This document shows, piece by piece, positions 1-10,384 of a stretch of 64,000 nt of DNA. A program made the translations under genes and the position numbers. Every line of letters starts with the position of its first letter. The first letter of the stretch is position 1. The stretch covers positions 1 through 64,000 of the forward strand of contig NZ_FOUA01000003.1 of assembly GCF_900114735.1 (NCBI RefSeq), read 5' to 3'. This stretch comes from Halopseudomonas bauzanensis (GTDB lineage: Bacteria; Pseudomonadota; Gammaproteobacteria; Pseudomonadales; Pseudomonadaceae). A model generated the notes under the pieces. The model was not told the DNA's origin and did no database searches. It saw only the letters and a list, made by a program, of their open reading frames with translations.

Positions 1-77
1 TTCGCTTGCCTGTCAACCCTCAAGTTATCGCTAACTTATTGATTGGCCTGGGCTTTTGGAAAAGCTCAGCGACTTGC

Positions 78-100
78 GAGGGGCGCATTATAGGCCCCTC
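78..100 (-). terminator. Weak hairpin downstream of pssA
   Basis: Just beyond the pssA stop there is a perfect 7-bp inverted repeat, GAGGGGC/GCCCCTC, with a 9-nt loop. It could end pssA transcription on the minus strand, but no T-run follows it. It may therefore be only an RNA-stabilising hairpin. Confidence 0.3.
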
Positions 101-110
101 AGCGATGCCG

Positions 111-962
111 TCAAGAGGGTTTATCAACTTTCTCGGATTCAGTTGCCGAGGCTTCCCGACGCCGCCAGCGCCAGACGGCCTGAATGGGGCCGGAAACGCT
201 GTAGGCAATGAAGATGAACCACAAGATTCGGGACGGATCGGTAGAGATAATGGCAAATACCAGGACTACCAGCAGGATGACGAAGAACGGCACTCGGCCG
301 CGCATGTCGAGATCCTTGAAGCTGTAGTAACGTACATTACTCACCATCAGCAAACCGCCAAGCGCAGTCAGTACTCCCACCAGGAACGAGATATCGCCGC
401 CATCAATACCGAAGTCGTTGAGCGCCCACACCATCCCGGCCACCAGACCCGCAGCCGACGGACTGGCCAGACCGGTGAAGTAGCGTTTGTCCTCCGAGCC
501 GATATGGGTATTGAAACGCGCCAGGCGCAATGCCGCACCCGCCACATAGATGAATGCGAAAACCCAGCCGACCTTGCCCATATCGTCCAGCGCCCAGGTG
601 AAAGCAACCAGCGCTGGCGCGACGCCGAAGGCGACCATGTCCGACAGGGAGTCATATTCAGCCCCGAACGCACTCTGGGTATTGGTCAGGCGGGCCACCC
701 GGCCGTCCAGCCCGTCCAGCACCATGGCCACGAAGATGGCAATGGCGGCGTGGGAGAAATTGCCATTCATGGCACTGACGATGGCGTAAAAGCCGGAAAA
801 CAGGGCTGCTGTCGTAAACAGATTGGGCAATAGGTAGATACCGCGATGGCGCACCTTCTTGCCGTCCGGTCCTGGCATTTCCTCGATATGCTCATCAATC
901 GGCAACAGGGTATGCGGGCTGTCGCCATCGAAATGTGGATCGTGCTGCTGCTCGTCTTTCAT
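111..962 (-). CDS. pssA: CDP-diacylglycerol--serine O-phosphatidyltransferase
   Basis: This integral membrane enzyme transfers CDP-diacylglycerol onto L-serine to make phosphatidylserine, the precursor of phosphatidylethanolamine. The 283-residue protein has the CDP-alcohol phosphatidyltransferase signature from about D83 to D108 (DGLDGRVAR, then G-AEYD-SLSD) and about eight hydrophobic membrane segments. The frame stays open upstream, but the ATG at 962 is preceded by AAGGTA at good spacing, and the acidic N-terminus MKDEQQHD looks natural. It lies downstream of ilvC in the same direction, separated by a strong terminator, so it probably has its own promoter. The family call is secure. Confidence 0.95.
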   Translation of the reverse strand: MKDEQQHDPHFDGDSPHTLLPIDEHIEEMPGPDGKKVRHRGIYLLPNLFTTAALFSGFYAIVSAMNGNFSHAAIAIFVAMVLDGLDGRVARLTNTQSAFGAEYDSLSDMVAFGVAPALVAFTWALDDMGKVGWVFAFIYVAGAALRLARFNTHIGSEDKRYFTGLASPSAAGLVAGMVWALNDFGIDGGDISFLVGVLTALGGLLMVSNVRYYSFKDLDMRGRVPFFVILLVVLVFAIISTDPSRILWFIFIAYSVSGPIQAVWRWRRREASATESEKVDKPS

Positions 963-1043
963 ATGCTTACCTTGACACTTTGCCGGACTGCACAGTGTGG
1001 CAACTTGATCGCCAAATAACCAGTCCCGGCCAGGCCCGCCCAT

Positions 1044-1071
1044 AAAAAAACGCGGCCTTGGCCGCGTTTTT
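1044..1071 (-). terminator. Rho-independent terminator of the ilv operon
   Basis: A GC-rich stem (CGCGGCC/GGCCGCG) is flanked by an A-run on one side and a T-run on the other. Read on the minus strand it is a hairpin followed by seven Ts, about 10 nt after the ilvC stop. The symmetric flanks mean it could work in both directions. Confidence 0.9.
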
Positions 1072-1084
1072 CAAAGAACTGAAA

Positions 1085-2140
<1,056 letters not shown>

Positions 2141-2148
2141 TCAATTGT

Positions 2149-2640
2149 TTAAATGCTCAGAACCTTTTCACCGCGCGCAATGCCGGACACTCCGGTGCGC
2201 ACGACTTCCAGTACTGTCGCCGGGCCAACCGCTTCGATAAAACTATCCAGCTTATCAGACGTACCTGCCAGCTGAACGGTATACACACTACTGGTCACAT
2301 CGACAATCTGGCCGCGGAAAATATCGGTGGTGCGCTTGATTTCGGCGCGCTGAGCACCGGTGGCCTTGATCTTGACCAGCATCAGCTCACGCTCGATATG
2401 CGCCCCTTCGGACAGATTGACCAGCTTCACCACCTCAATCAGCTTGTTGAGGTTCTTGGTGATCTGCTCGATGACATCTTCCTGACCGATGGTGGTCAGC
2501 GTCAGACGCGACAGCGTCGGGTCTTCCGTCGCCGCCACGGTCAGCGTCTCGATATTGTAGTTGCGCTGGGAAAACAGACCGACCACGCGAGACAGTGCAC
2601 CGGGCTCGTTTTCCAGCAGTACGGAAATGATGTGTCTCAT
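2149..2640 (-). CDS. ilvN: Acetolactate synthase small (regulatory) subunit
   Basis: Regulatory subunit of acetohydroxyacid synthase; it binds valine for feedback inhibition and raises activity of the catalytic subunit. The 163-residue protein opens with an ACT domain (MRHIISVLLENEPGALSRV, then FSQRNYNIETL) and continues with the conserved C-terminal domain. Its ATG lies 1 nt after the ilvI stop, so translation is probably coupled and the subunits made in proportion. It is also called ilvH in Pseudomonas. Confidence 0.96.
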   Translation of the reverse strand: MRHIISVLLENEPGALSRVVGLFSQRNYNIETLTVAATEDPTLSRLTLTTIGQEDVIEQITKNLNKLIEVVKLVNLSEGAHIERELMLVKIKATGAQRAEIKRTTDIFRGQIVDVTSSVYTVQLAGTSDKLDSFIEAVGPATVLEVVRTGVSGIARGEKVLSI

Positions 2641-2641
2641 G

Positions 2642-4366
2642 TCAGGTACGCTCCGTCTTGCTCAACCACATGTCACGCATGGATCCGCCTGCAATCTGCA
2701 TCGGATAGACGTGCTCGGCATTGTCCACGCGGATATCCATGAATACCAGCCGCTTGGTCTGGGCGAATGCTTCTTCCATCGCCGGCTTGAGATCATCCAG
2801 CTTATCAACCCGGATACCGACGTGGCCGTAGGACTCCGTCAGCTTGATGAAGTCAGGCAGCGACTCCATATAGGAATGCGAGTAGCGGCTGTTGTACTGC
2901 ATGTCCTGCCACTGACGCACCATGCCCAACGCCTGGTTGTTCAGGGTGATGATCTTGACCGGCAGGTCGTACTGCAGGCAGGTCGACAGCTCCTGAATGT
3001 TCATCTGGATACTGCCTTCGCCAGTGACGCAGGCAACCGTGGCATCAGGGTGATGCAGCTGCACACCCATGGCCGCCGGCAAGCCGAAGCCCATGGTGCC
3101 CAGGCCACCGGAGTTGATCCAGCGATTAGGCTTGTTGAACGGATAATACTGGGCCGCGAACATCTGGTGCTGACCCACATCGGAAGTCACGTAGGCATCG
3201 CCCTTGGTGACATCCCACATGGTCTCGATGACCGTCTGCGGCTTGATGATGGAACCGTCACCCATGTCGTAGGGGAACAGCTTGCCGTCACCACGCCATT
3301 CATCGACCTGCTTCCACCAGGCGGCCAGCACATCGGCATTCGGGCGCAGCTTGTGCTCGCGGGAGATGGCCAGCATCTCGGTCAGCACGCTGTCGACCGG
3401 ACCAACGATCGGAATGTCCGCCTTGATGGTCTTGGAAATGGACGCCGGGTCGATATCGACATGAATGATCTTGGCGTTCGGACAGAACTTGGTGGCGCCG
3501 TTGATGACCCGGTCATCAAAGCGGGCACCGATACACATCACCACGTCGGCATGGTGCATGGCAACGTTGGCCACGTAGCTGCCGTGCATGCCGAGCATGC
3601 CCAGGCACTGACGATCACTGCCTGGAAAGCCACCCAACCCCATCAGGGTATTGGTGACCGGCACGCCCAGTTCCTTGCCCAGGTCGGTCAATTGCTTGGC
3701 CGCACCACCCATGATCACGCCGCCACCGGCATAGATGATCGGGCGACGGGCCTCAACCATCAGTTCCAGCGCCTTGCGGATCTGTCCGGAATGGCCGCGG
3801 ACCGCCGGATTGTAGGAACGCAGCTTGACCTTCTTCGGGTAGCTGTATTCGAACTTCTCGGCCGGGTTGGTCATGTCCTTGGGAATATCGATGACCACCG
3901 GACCGGGACGGCCAGTCTGGGCCAGATAAAAGGCCTTCTTGACGATCTCCGGAATCTCGCGCGGGTCCTTGACGATGAAGCTGTGCTTCACGATCGGCCG
4001 GGAAATACCGACCATGTCGGTTTCCTGGAACGCGTCAGTGCCGACCATGTGGCTGGCCACCTGACCGGAAATGACCACCATCGGAATGGAGTCCATGTAG
4101 GCGGTGGCAATACCGGTGATGGTATTGGTTGCGCCGGGACCCGAGGTCACCAGCACCACGCCGGGCTTGCCGGTGGCGCGCGCGTAACCGTCAGCCATGT
4201 GCGCGGCGGCCTGCTCATGGCGCACCAGCACATGCGTTACATCATCCTGGCGGAAGATCGCGTCATATACATGCAACAGGGCACCGCCGGGGTACCCATA
4301 GATAAATTTCACACCCTCGTCACGCAAGGAGCGGACGACCATCTCAGCGCCGGATAAAAGTTCCAC
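2642..4366 (-). CDS. ilvI: Acetolactate synthase large (catalytic) subunit
   Basis: Thiamine-diphosphate enzyme that condenses pyruvate with pyruvate or 2-oxobutyrate, the first common step of branched-chain amino acid synthesis. The frame is open from 4558. I place the start at the GTG at 4366 because AGAGGTG lies 9 nt upstream and the resulting 574 residues (beginning [11 protein letters not shown], read as M) match the Pseudomonas family length. The TPP-enzyme N-domain ([13 protein letters not shown]) and the C-terminal TPP domain with [12 protein letters not shown] are present. First gene of ilvI-ilvN-ilvC. The 64 open codons upstream are discussed separately. Confidence 0.95.
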   Translation of the reverse strand: MELLSGAEMVVRSLRDEGVKFIYGYPGGALLHVYDAIFRQDDVTHVLVRHEQAAAHMADGYARATGKPGVVLVTSGPGATNTITGIATAYMDSIPMVVISGQVASHMVGTDAFQETDMVGISRPIVKHSFIVKDPREIPEIVKKAFYLAQTGRPGPVVIDIPKDMTNPAEKFEYSYPKKVKLRSYNPAVRGHSGQIRKALELMVEARRPIIYAGGGVIMGGAAKQLTDLGKELGVPVTNTLMGLGGFPGSDRQCLGMLGMHGSYVANVAMHHADVVMCIGARFDDRVINGATKFCPNAKIIHVDIDPASISKTIKADIPIVGPVDSVLTEMLAISREHKLRPNADVLAAWWKQVDEWRGDGKLFPYDMGDGSIIKPQTVIETMWDVTKGDAYVTSDVGQHQMFAAQYYPFNKPNRWINSGGLGTMGFGLPAAMGVQLHHPDATVACVTGEGSIQMNIQELSTCLQYDLPVKIITLNNQALGMVRQWQDMQYNSRYSHSYMESLPDFIKLTESYGHVGIRVDKLDDLKPAMEEAFAQTKRLVFMDIRVDNAEHVYPMQIAGGSMRDMWLSKTERT

Positions 4367-4801
4367 TTTTGAATCACCTCTAGCATGCCGTTCACCCCAG
4401 GCGAGCGGCAGGATACCTGTTTTACTGCTCGGCAGTGCATTGGCAACGGTGGTTGTCATGCAACAGCTTGACTGCGTGCAATGGAGACACATCCCTGCAG
4501 GTAGCCGGACGGTCTCACCCAGCGCGAGGTAGCGCGTGCGGGGCCAGGCCAGGAGCATGCGGGATTCCGCCTCCCGGATTGAGCAACAAAGCGTGCCGCC
4601 CCGAATGCCGAGTAGGCTCCGATAACAGCGCGCTTATGAGAACCCCGAATTGTTTACACTCAGCGGCGACAAGTCAAGCCAAGTTGTACAAAAGTCTGAC
4701 TCGCCCGCATCTTCACAGATGGGCTGTATCGCCCGCCCGGTGATTGGCTATAGTAGCCAGGCCGCTGACCGGTGGATGCACATAACAAGGATGACAATGA
4801 C
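4367..4801. promoter_or_regulatory. Long ilvI leader and divergent promoter region
   Basis: 435 bp separate ilvI from the divergent DUF4124 gene. On the minus strand a candidate sigma-70 promoter lies at 4677-4649 (TTGACT, 17 nt, AACAAT), which would give an ilvI leader of about 270 nt. The leader is open in the ilvI frame from 4558, where an ATG has GGAGG about 10 nt upstream. I see no run of Leu/Val/Ile codons of the classic attenuator type and no clear terminator hairpin. Promoter assignments are weak. Confidence 0.35.
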
Positions 4802-5245
4802 ATGCAGAGATTATTGACGGCCCTGACACTGGGATTGCTGGCCACCAGCACCATGGCCCAGCAGATGTATCAATGGCAGGATGAACGCGGAGTGATGCAG
4901 TACGGCCAGTTGCCGCCGACCGGCAGTAATTACCAGCAGATCAGGGTACAACCCTCGCCACCACCAGGCGGCCAGCTGCGCGCGCCCGCGCCATTGCCCC
5001 TGAAAGCCGATACCAGCGCCGCGGATGCTGCAGCCGAACAGCGCCGGCAAGAACGCGCCCGTGCTGAACAACGTACTGCCGCCTGCGAGAAGGTACGCAG
5101 CAATCTCGAGACCCTGCTCAACAATCCGCGCCTGCGCCGGACCAATGAGGCCGGCGAAGTAGAGCGAATCGGTGAAGATGAGCGCCAGCAGCTGATCAGC
5201 CAGGCGCAGGAAGACCTGCAGGAAAACTGCAGCCGTCAGCCCTGA
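4802..5245 (+). CDS. Secreted DUF4124-domain protein
   Basis: A 147-residue protein with a clear Sec signal peptide (MQRLLTALTLGLLATSTMA, predicted cut near A19-Q20). DUF4124 follows: MYQWQDERGVMQYGQLPP, a short domain common at the N-termini of periplasmic gammaproteobacterial proteins, of unknown function. Next come a Pro/Ala-rich linker and a charged, helix-forming, Gln/Arg/Glu-rich C-terminal half (about residues 75-145). The start is set by AAGGA about 10 nt upstream and by the signal peptide. The 3' end overlaps the convergent yqcC-like gene by 10 nt. Confidence 0.8.
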   Translation: MQRLLTALTLGLLATSTMAQQMYQWQDERGVMQYGQLPPTGSNYQQIRVQPSPPPGGQLRAPAPLPLKADTSAADAAAEQRRQERARAEQRTAACEKVRSNLETLLNNPRLRRTNEAGEVERIGEDERQQLISQAQEDLQENCSRQP

Positions 5246-5574
5246 GCGGCAAGCTCAACGGCCAACTGATCGATGCGCCCCAGGGTCGCCCGCAAACCGT
5301 GACCGCGACGGCCGAGCGGAGCGAAAGCTTCTTCACCCATCGGCAGGATGTTGCATCCCGCCGGCATGGGTCCGTTGTTCTCGATAATGCTCAGCATGCG
5401 GGGAATGAAGATCCACTGCAGCCACATCTCGAAATCCAGCGTATCGACACAGAAGGGCTGCTGACTGGACAGCGCAGCAGCCGAAGGTGCCTGCGCCGAC
5501 CACCGGCTCAGTGCGCGCAGCTCCTGCTCGAGTTCCAGCAAGGCGTCCGCCAACGCATGCCATTGATGCATCAC
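5236..5574 (-). CDS. yqcC: YqcC family protein (DUF446)
   Basis: A 112-residue protein with the YqcC signature: LQWIFIPRM near residues 53-61, then a Pro/Gly segment and MGEEAFAPL. It is a small all-helical family often linked to pseudouridine synthases or envelope genes; the biochemical role is not established. The start is probably the GTG at 5574, whose GTGA overlaps the upstream stop by 4 nt; an ATG at 5571 is equally in frame. It is third in the order PBP1b, TPR lipoprotein, yqcC, so it should be cotranscribed with cell-wall synthesis genes. Confidence 0.8.
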   Translation of the reverse strand: MMHQWHALADALLELEQELRALSRWSAQAPSAAALSSQQPFCVDTLDFEMWLQWIFIPRMLSIIENNGPMPAGCNILPMGEEAFAPLGRRGHGLRATLGRIDQLAVELAAQG

Positions 5575-6215
5575 AGCGCCACCTTGGCCCGCTCACGCGC
5601 CTGGGCTGCACCCGCACTGTTACCCTGACGCTCACGCGCATCGGCCACCAGCCCCCACAGGCTGGCTTGCAACGCGGGGCGCCCCGAAGCATAAGACAAA
5701 CCGCGCTGGGCCAATTGCTCGGCCTGCGCCGCATCACCCTGCTCCAGACGCACCTGGGCGAGGCGGAAAAGCACCTGGGGCTCGCGCGGAGCGATGCGCA
5801 GTGCCCGCTCCAGGCTGGCGGAGGCGCTGCTCAGGTCACCACCGCTTTCCTGTTGCCGGGCCGAGGTCAACAGCGCCAGCACCGGACCGGCCAGTTGCTC
5901 GTCCTCCTGCAGCCCCCCGCTCGATGCGGGAGTCTGCGTGGACGGCTGACTGCTTATCGGCGCACTGTCCAGCGGATAAGATTCGACCGCGCTGGAGCCA
6001 CCCTCACCGTCTGGCACCAATACCACCACACCGCCATCCGTTTGCTGCGGCTGCGTTTGCTGCTGCGTTGGCGCCGGCATGCCGGCGCCGCTCTGCATAT
6101 CCTCATTGGACACCGGCCGCCCCGAGTCCACCACCGGAATGGAGCCTCCCGAACCGGCACAGCCTGCCAATACCATGATGCAACCAGCCAGCAGTCCAAT
6201 TCGCTTACTATCCAT
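5571..6215 (-). CDS. lpoP: TPR lipoprotein, probable PBP1b activator LpoP
   Basis: A 214-residue lipoprotein: MDSKRIGLLAGC leader, lipobox LAGC with Cys19 as the predicted lipidated residue, a long Ser/Pro/Gln-rich linker (about 25-105), then TPR repeats (LASLERALRIAPREPQVLF; FRLAQVRLEQGDAAQAEQLA). The start is chosen because AGGAG lies 8 nt upstream. It directly follows mrcB with a 17-nt gap. Pseudomonas LpoP, a TPR lipoprotein encoded next to PBP1b, is known to activate that synthase; architecture and location both fit. Function here is inferred from context and fold. Confidence 0.78.
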   Translation of the reverse strand: MDSKRIGLLAGCIMVLAGCAGSGGSIPVVDSGRPVSNEDMQSGAGMPAPTQQQTQPQQTDGGVVVLVPDGEGGSSAVESYPLDSAPISSQPSTQTPASSGGLQEDEQLAGPVLALLTSARQQESGGDLSSASASLERALRIAPREPQVLFRLAQVRLEQGDAAQAEQLAQRGLSYASGRPALQASLWGLVADARERQGNSAGAAQARERAKVAL

Positions 6216-6232
6216 TGCCTTGCTCCTCATGT

Positions 6233-8557
6233 TCATTGCAGCCATCCACGGATGACATCCATCACTCGACCAGCCCCCTCTTTCACTGGCGCGGTGTCAA
6301 TCAGCGGCCGGCAGCCAGGGCCCGGCAGCGGCTCGTAGCCGGCGCGGAAGGGCATCTGTACCGTATCCGGGCAGCTTGGGTCACTGCCCTCGCCCGTCAA
6401 GCGGTTGACCCAGGCATAACCGATATCACCCGGTGGCACCTCGGACAGACTGTTCGGATGCGCCTCGGCCATGAAGGCGCTCCATATCTGCAGCGCCCCC
6501 GTGGCGCCGGTAAGACGCGTCTGGCCGTTATCATCACGGCCCAGCCAGGCCACTGCCAGCAGATCATCCGAGAAGCCGGCGAACCAGCTATCGCGCAGAT
6601 CGTTGGTTGTACCCGTCTTGCCCGCCAACCGGATGTCGGACGGTATCTGATTATAGGCCGAGCGCCCGGTTCCTTCCGCCATGACCCGCGACATTCCTTC
6701 CTGCATGAGGAAAATAGTTGCCGAGTCGAAGCGCTGCTGCACCTTGAACGGGTAGCGGCTGAGCTGCTCACCCTCGGCGGTCAACACGTTGCGAATCGCC
6801 CGCAGCGGCGTATTGAAGCCACCGCTGGCCAGGGTCTGGTACATGTCAGTGACCTGCAGCGGCGTCATCGCCCCCGAGCCCAGCAGCATGGCCGGGTACG
6901 CTGGCCAGTTATGCTGCACGCCCATGCGTTCAACGGTCTGCAGCACCTTGTCGACGCCAACGTCGACACCGAGACGCACCGTGGCCTGGTTGTAGGAACG
7001 CGACAGGGCCTCATGCAGGGGCACCAGTCCATGGCTTACACGGCTGTAGTTCTGCGGCGACCAGGTTTTGCCCTGCTCCGCTGGCAAGGTAATGGGCGAG
7101 TCGTCCACCGGGGTAATTAGCGAATAGCGCTGCGGCTGCTCCAGCGCGGTGAGGAATACCGCCGGCTTGATCAGCGAGCCAATTTGCCGTGACGCATCCA
7201 ACGCCCGGTTGAAACCGGAGAAACGCGGATTGCGGCCACCGACCAGCGCCAATACCTCACCGGTCTGCGCGCCGGTGACCACCATGGCGGCCTCCATTTC
7301 CTTGCCGGCGCGATCACCCAGCCGCTTGAAGGCCGTTTCCACCGCCTGTTCCGCCTTGAGCTGCAGCAACGGATCGAAGCTGGTGAAGATGCGCAGCCCC
7401 TCGCTGGTCAGATCCTCGTCCTGATAGTCTGCACGCAACTGGCGCTTGATCAGGTCCATGAAGGCCGGGTAGCTGGTATCCGCCATGGTTCCCCGTACCG
7501 TGACATCCAGTGGCTTGGCGATGTTCAGACCCGCCTGCTCCTCGGTGATCACGCCCTGCTCTTCCAGCATCTGGATGACCAGATCACGGCGCTTCTTGGC
7601 CCGCTCCGGCTGGCGCCGCGGGTTGAAGAGCGACGGCCCCTTGACCATGCCGACCAGCAGTGCCACCTGGTGCAATTCCAGTTCGTGCAACGGCTGGGCA
7701 AAGTAGTACTGACTCGCCAGGCCGAAGCCGTGCACCGCGCGCCGGCCATCCTGGCCGAGGAATACCTCGTTCAGATAAGCTTCAAGAATCGCTTCTTTGG
7801 AGTAATGCAGTTCGAGCAGCACCGCCATGATCGCCTCGGTGCCTTTGCGGATCAGACTGCGGTCGCTGTTCAGGTAGAAGTTCTTTACCAACTGCTGGGT
7901 CAATGTGCTGCCGCCCTGCACCACACCACCGGCGCTGACGTTGACATAGGCTGCCCGGGCAATGCCCTTTGGCGAAACACCGAAATGCTGGAAGAACTCC
8001 CGATCCTCGACCGCCACCAGCGCCTCCACCAGATAGGGCGGCGCCTGGTCCAGGCGAATGAGAATACGGTCTTCGTTGTGCGCAGGATAGATGCCGCCGA
8101 TCATCAGCGGCTCGATCCGGGCCATCACCACCTCGCCATTGCCCGACAATCCCGTGACCTGCTGACCGCTGAAACGGACGCTGATGCGCTGTGCCGGCTC
8201 CGACCCTTCAAAGGACTGGAAACCGCGGGTATATACATCCACCCGGCTGCCGGCCACGGACATCTGCCCCGGTTGCTTGACCGCCGATACCGAGCGATAG
8301 CCCAACGCCGACAGCTCGGTCACGAAATCATCGCGACTGAGCTTCTGCCCGGCATACAGCTCCAGCGGCCGGGCAAAGACCTTGGCCGGGACCGCCCAGC
8401 GCTTGCCGGAGAATTTCTCCTGCACCACGGCGTCCAGATAAACGGCCAACCCGGCAAACAGTACCAGTCCGACTATCGCCAACTTCCACAGCAGGCCCGA
8501 CCAGCGTTTCCAGAAGCCAACCTTGCGCACAGCTCGTTTACTGCGTTTTCTACCCAT
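6233..8557 (-). CDS. mrcB: Bifunctional penicillin-binding protein 1B
   Basis: Class A PBP that polymerises glycan strands and cross-links peptides at the inner membrane. The 774-residue protein has a basic cytoplasmic tail, one TM helix (about 22-43) and a UB2H region (about 60-150). The GT51 domain carries EDREFF (Glu184) and GGSTLTQQLVKN (215-226). The transpeptidase has SLIK (Ser461, Lys464), SYN (521-523) and KTGTTND near 655. The start at MGRKRSK is preceded by AGGGA; the longer frame lacks support. First gene of an operon with lpoP and yqcC. In P. aeruginosa the gene is also called ponB. Confidence 0.96.
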   Translation of the reverse strand: MGRKRSKRAVRKVGFWKRWSGLLWKLAIVGLVLFAGLAVYLDAVVQEKFSGKRWAVPAKVFARPLELYAGQKLSRDDFVTELSALGYRSVSAVKQPGQMSVAGSRVDVYTRGFQSFEGSEPAQRISVRFSGQQVTGLSGNGEVVMARIEPLMIGGIYPAHNEDRILIRLDQAPPYLVEALVAVEDREFFQHFGVSPKGIARAAYVNVSAGGVVQGGSTLTQQLVKNFYLNSDRSLIRKGTEAIMAVLLELHYSKEAILEAYLNEVFLGQDGRRAVHGFGLASQYYFAQPLHELELHQVALLVGMVKGPSLFNPRRQPERAKKRRDLVIQMLEEQGVITEEQAGLNIAKPLDVTVRGTMADTSYPAFMDLIKRQLRADYQDEDLTSEGLRIFTSFDPLLQLKAEQAVETAFKRLGDRAGKEMEAAMVVTGAQTGEVLALVGGRNPRFSGFNRALDASRQIGSLIKPAVFLTALEQPQRYSLITPVDDSPITLPAEQGKTWSPQNYSRVSHGLVPLHEALSRSYNQATVRLGVDVGVDKVLQTVERMGVQHNWPAYPAMLLGSGAMTPLQVTDMYQTLASGGFNTPLRAIRNVLTAEGEQLSRYPFKVQQRFDSATIFLMQEGMSRVMAEGTGRSAYNQIPSDIRLAGKTGTTNDLRDSWFAGFSDDLLAVAWLGRDDNGQTRLTGATGALQIWSAFMAEAHPNSLSEVPPGDIGYAWVNRLTGEGSDPSCPDTVQMPFRAGYEPLPGPGCRPLIDTAPVKEGAGRVMDVIRGWLQ

Positions 8558-8679
8558 AATTCCCTGATCACTCCACGTCTCGCTTAGCCGCGCCCGCTCC
8601 AGCGAACGGCGGCGATGGTTGGCCTCGCTGCGACCAACCCGCATAATGCCCGCATTGCCAAGCCACTACAGGACCCAAT

Positions 8680-10215
8680 GTGAGCCAGACACTGCTGACC
8701 GCCCTGCAAAACCCGGCCTTGTACGACCATCCGGTTACCGGTTTCACGCTGATGGAAACCCACATTTCCTGGGTAATTCTCACCGGCGACTTCGTTTACA
8801 AGATCAAGAAACCGGTCAATTTCGGTTTCCTCGATTATTCCACCCTCGATAAGCGCGCGCATTTCTGCGCTGAAGAGCTGCGCTTGAACCGGCGCCTCGC
8901 CCCGGAACTCTACCTGGACGTCGTTGCCGTCCGGGGCAGCGAAGCTGCACCCCGCCTCGATGGTGACGGCCCGATCATTGAATACATGGTCAAGACCCGT
9001 CAGTTTCGCCAGCAGGACCTGCTCGGGAATATGCAGCGTGCCGGTGAGCTGGCTCCATCGCACATCGACTCCCTGGCGACGACGCTCGCCACCTTCCATG
9101 GGCAGATCGAGCACGCGCCCCTGGAGTCTGCCTGGGGTCAGCCGGATCAGGTGCATGCCCCGGTGGCCCAGAATTTCGAGCAGATCCGGCCATTATTGAG
9201 CGAACCGGCCGATCTGGCGCAACTCGAACAACTGGAACAATGGGCGCATACTACCTTCCAACGGCTGATTCCCCAACTGGCACAACGCAAGGCCGACGGC
9301 ATGATTCGCGAGTGTCACGGCGACATCTACCTGGACAACGTCACTATATTCGCCGGACAAGTGACCCTCTTCGACTGCATAGAGTTCAATGACGCCTTCC
9401 GCTGGACCGATGTCATGGCCGACGTCGCCTTCATGGCCATGGATCTGGAAGACCGTGGCCTAGCCGAGCTGTCCCAGCGCTTCGTCAACGGCTGGCTGGA
9501 ACACACCGGTGATTATGCCGGCCTCCCCGTGCTCAGTTATTACAAGGCCTACCGCGCCATGGTACGGGCCAAGGTGGCATTGCTGGGCCTCAACCCCGAC
9601 CTCAGCGACCAGCAGCGCGCCGACGTCATGGCGCGCTACCGGAGTTATACCGCCCTGGCCGAAAGCTACACCGAAATCCCACGCCGCTTCGGGTTGCTCA
9701 CCCACGGTCTGTCCGGCTCCGGCAAAAGTACCTTGAGTCAGCAGTTGGTCAGCCGTCTCGGTGTGATCCGCGTGCGCTCCGATGTCGAACGCAAGCGGCT
9801 GTTCGGCAGCGACCGCTCCGATACGGACCTGTACTCCACCGAGTTGGGCCAGCAAACCTACACCCGTCTGGCCCAGCTGGCTGCGCAGATCCTGGCAGCA
9901 GGCTATTCGGTGGTGGTCGACGCCACGCATCTGCAGCGGGCACAGCGCCAGCAGGTGCGCCAGGCAATCGAGGAACAGGGCGCGCCCTGCCTGATCCTGC
10001 ATTGCCAGGCATCGCTGGATACCATCGAGATCTGGCTGAACGAACGGCAGCGCAAGGGTGGCGATCCGTCCGATGCCGACATTCATGTCGTGCGCCAGCA
10101 GCTGCAACAACTGGAAGCACTGGAGGAAGACGAGCTGCAGATTACCCTGACCGTCAATACCGAACAGCGCGACAGCATCGATCAGCTCACAGAACAGCTC
10201 CGCGCTCGCATATGA
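8680..10215 (+). CDS. Fusion of APH-like kinase domain and P-loop kinase
   Basis: A 511-residue two-domain protein. The N-terminal part (about 1-320) resembles aminoglycoside-phosphotransferase-fold proteins (COG2187 type), with ECHGDIYLDNV near residue 210 and FDCIEFND downstream as Brenner-type and metal-binding motifs. The C-terminal part (about 335-511) is an AAA/zeta-toxin-like predicted kinase with Walker A GLSGSGKST (343-351, Lys349). A GTG start is used; AGGA precedes it. It is divergent from mrcB, as in P. aeruginosa (recalled as PA4701). Substrates are unknown; antibiotic resistance should not be assumed. Confidence 0.8.
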   Translation: MSQTLLTALQNPALYDHPVTGFTLMETHISWVILTGDFVYKIKKPVNFGFLDYSTLDKRAHFCAEELRLNRRLAPELYLDVVAVRGSEAAPRLDGDGPIIEYMVKTRQFRQQDLLGNMQRAGELAPSHIDSLATTLATFHGQIEHAPLESAWGQPDQVHAPVAQNFEQIRPLLSEPADLAQLEQLEQWAHTTFQRLIPQLAQRKADGMIRECHGDIYLDNVTIFAGQVTLFDCIEFNDAFRWTDVMADVAFMAMDLEDRGLAELSQRFVNGWLEHTGDYAGLPVLSYYKAYRAMVRAKVALLGLNPDLSDQQRADVMARYRSYTALAESYTEIPRRFGLLTHGLSGSGKSTLSQQLVSRLGVIRVRSDVERKRLFGSDRSDTDLYSTELGQQTYTRLAQLAAQILAAGYSVVVDATHLQRAQRQQVRQAIEEQGAPCLILHCQASLDTIEIWLNERQRKGGDPSDADIHVVRQQLQQLEALEEDELQITLTVNTEQRDSIDQLTEQLRARI

Positions 10216-10384
10216 CCCTGACGCCGGCTGTACGGATCAGCTGGCGCCCACTACACTGATTTTCGGGAACCAATAAAAAGAAGCCCGAAGCCATGCCAGA
10301 AACCAGACCGATGCCGGCCACACCAGCCGGCACCCGTATTGTGCTCATCATGCCCTCCGCGTCCCGGCGTATCGGGAGGTGGTC
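10216..10384 (+). other. Spacer with a GC-rich hairpin
   Basis: This 169-bp gap holds a perfect 7-bp inverted repeat TGCCGGC/GCCGGCA at 10312-10332. It also has a 31-codon open frame (10293-10388) whose stop overlaps the next start as ATGA. No ribosome-binding site is visible for the short frame, so it is not called as a gene. Confidence 0.3.

Noticed and set aside
2561-4357. A 598-codon plus-strand frame opposite ilvI
   Set aside because: Shadow frame; ilvI has clear motifs and family length on the other strand.
8680-10215. Aminoglycoside resistance gene
   Set aside because: The APH-like fold is shared by many housekeeping kinases, and the gene is in a conserved core location, so resistance is not supported.
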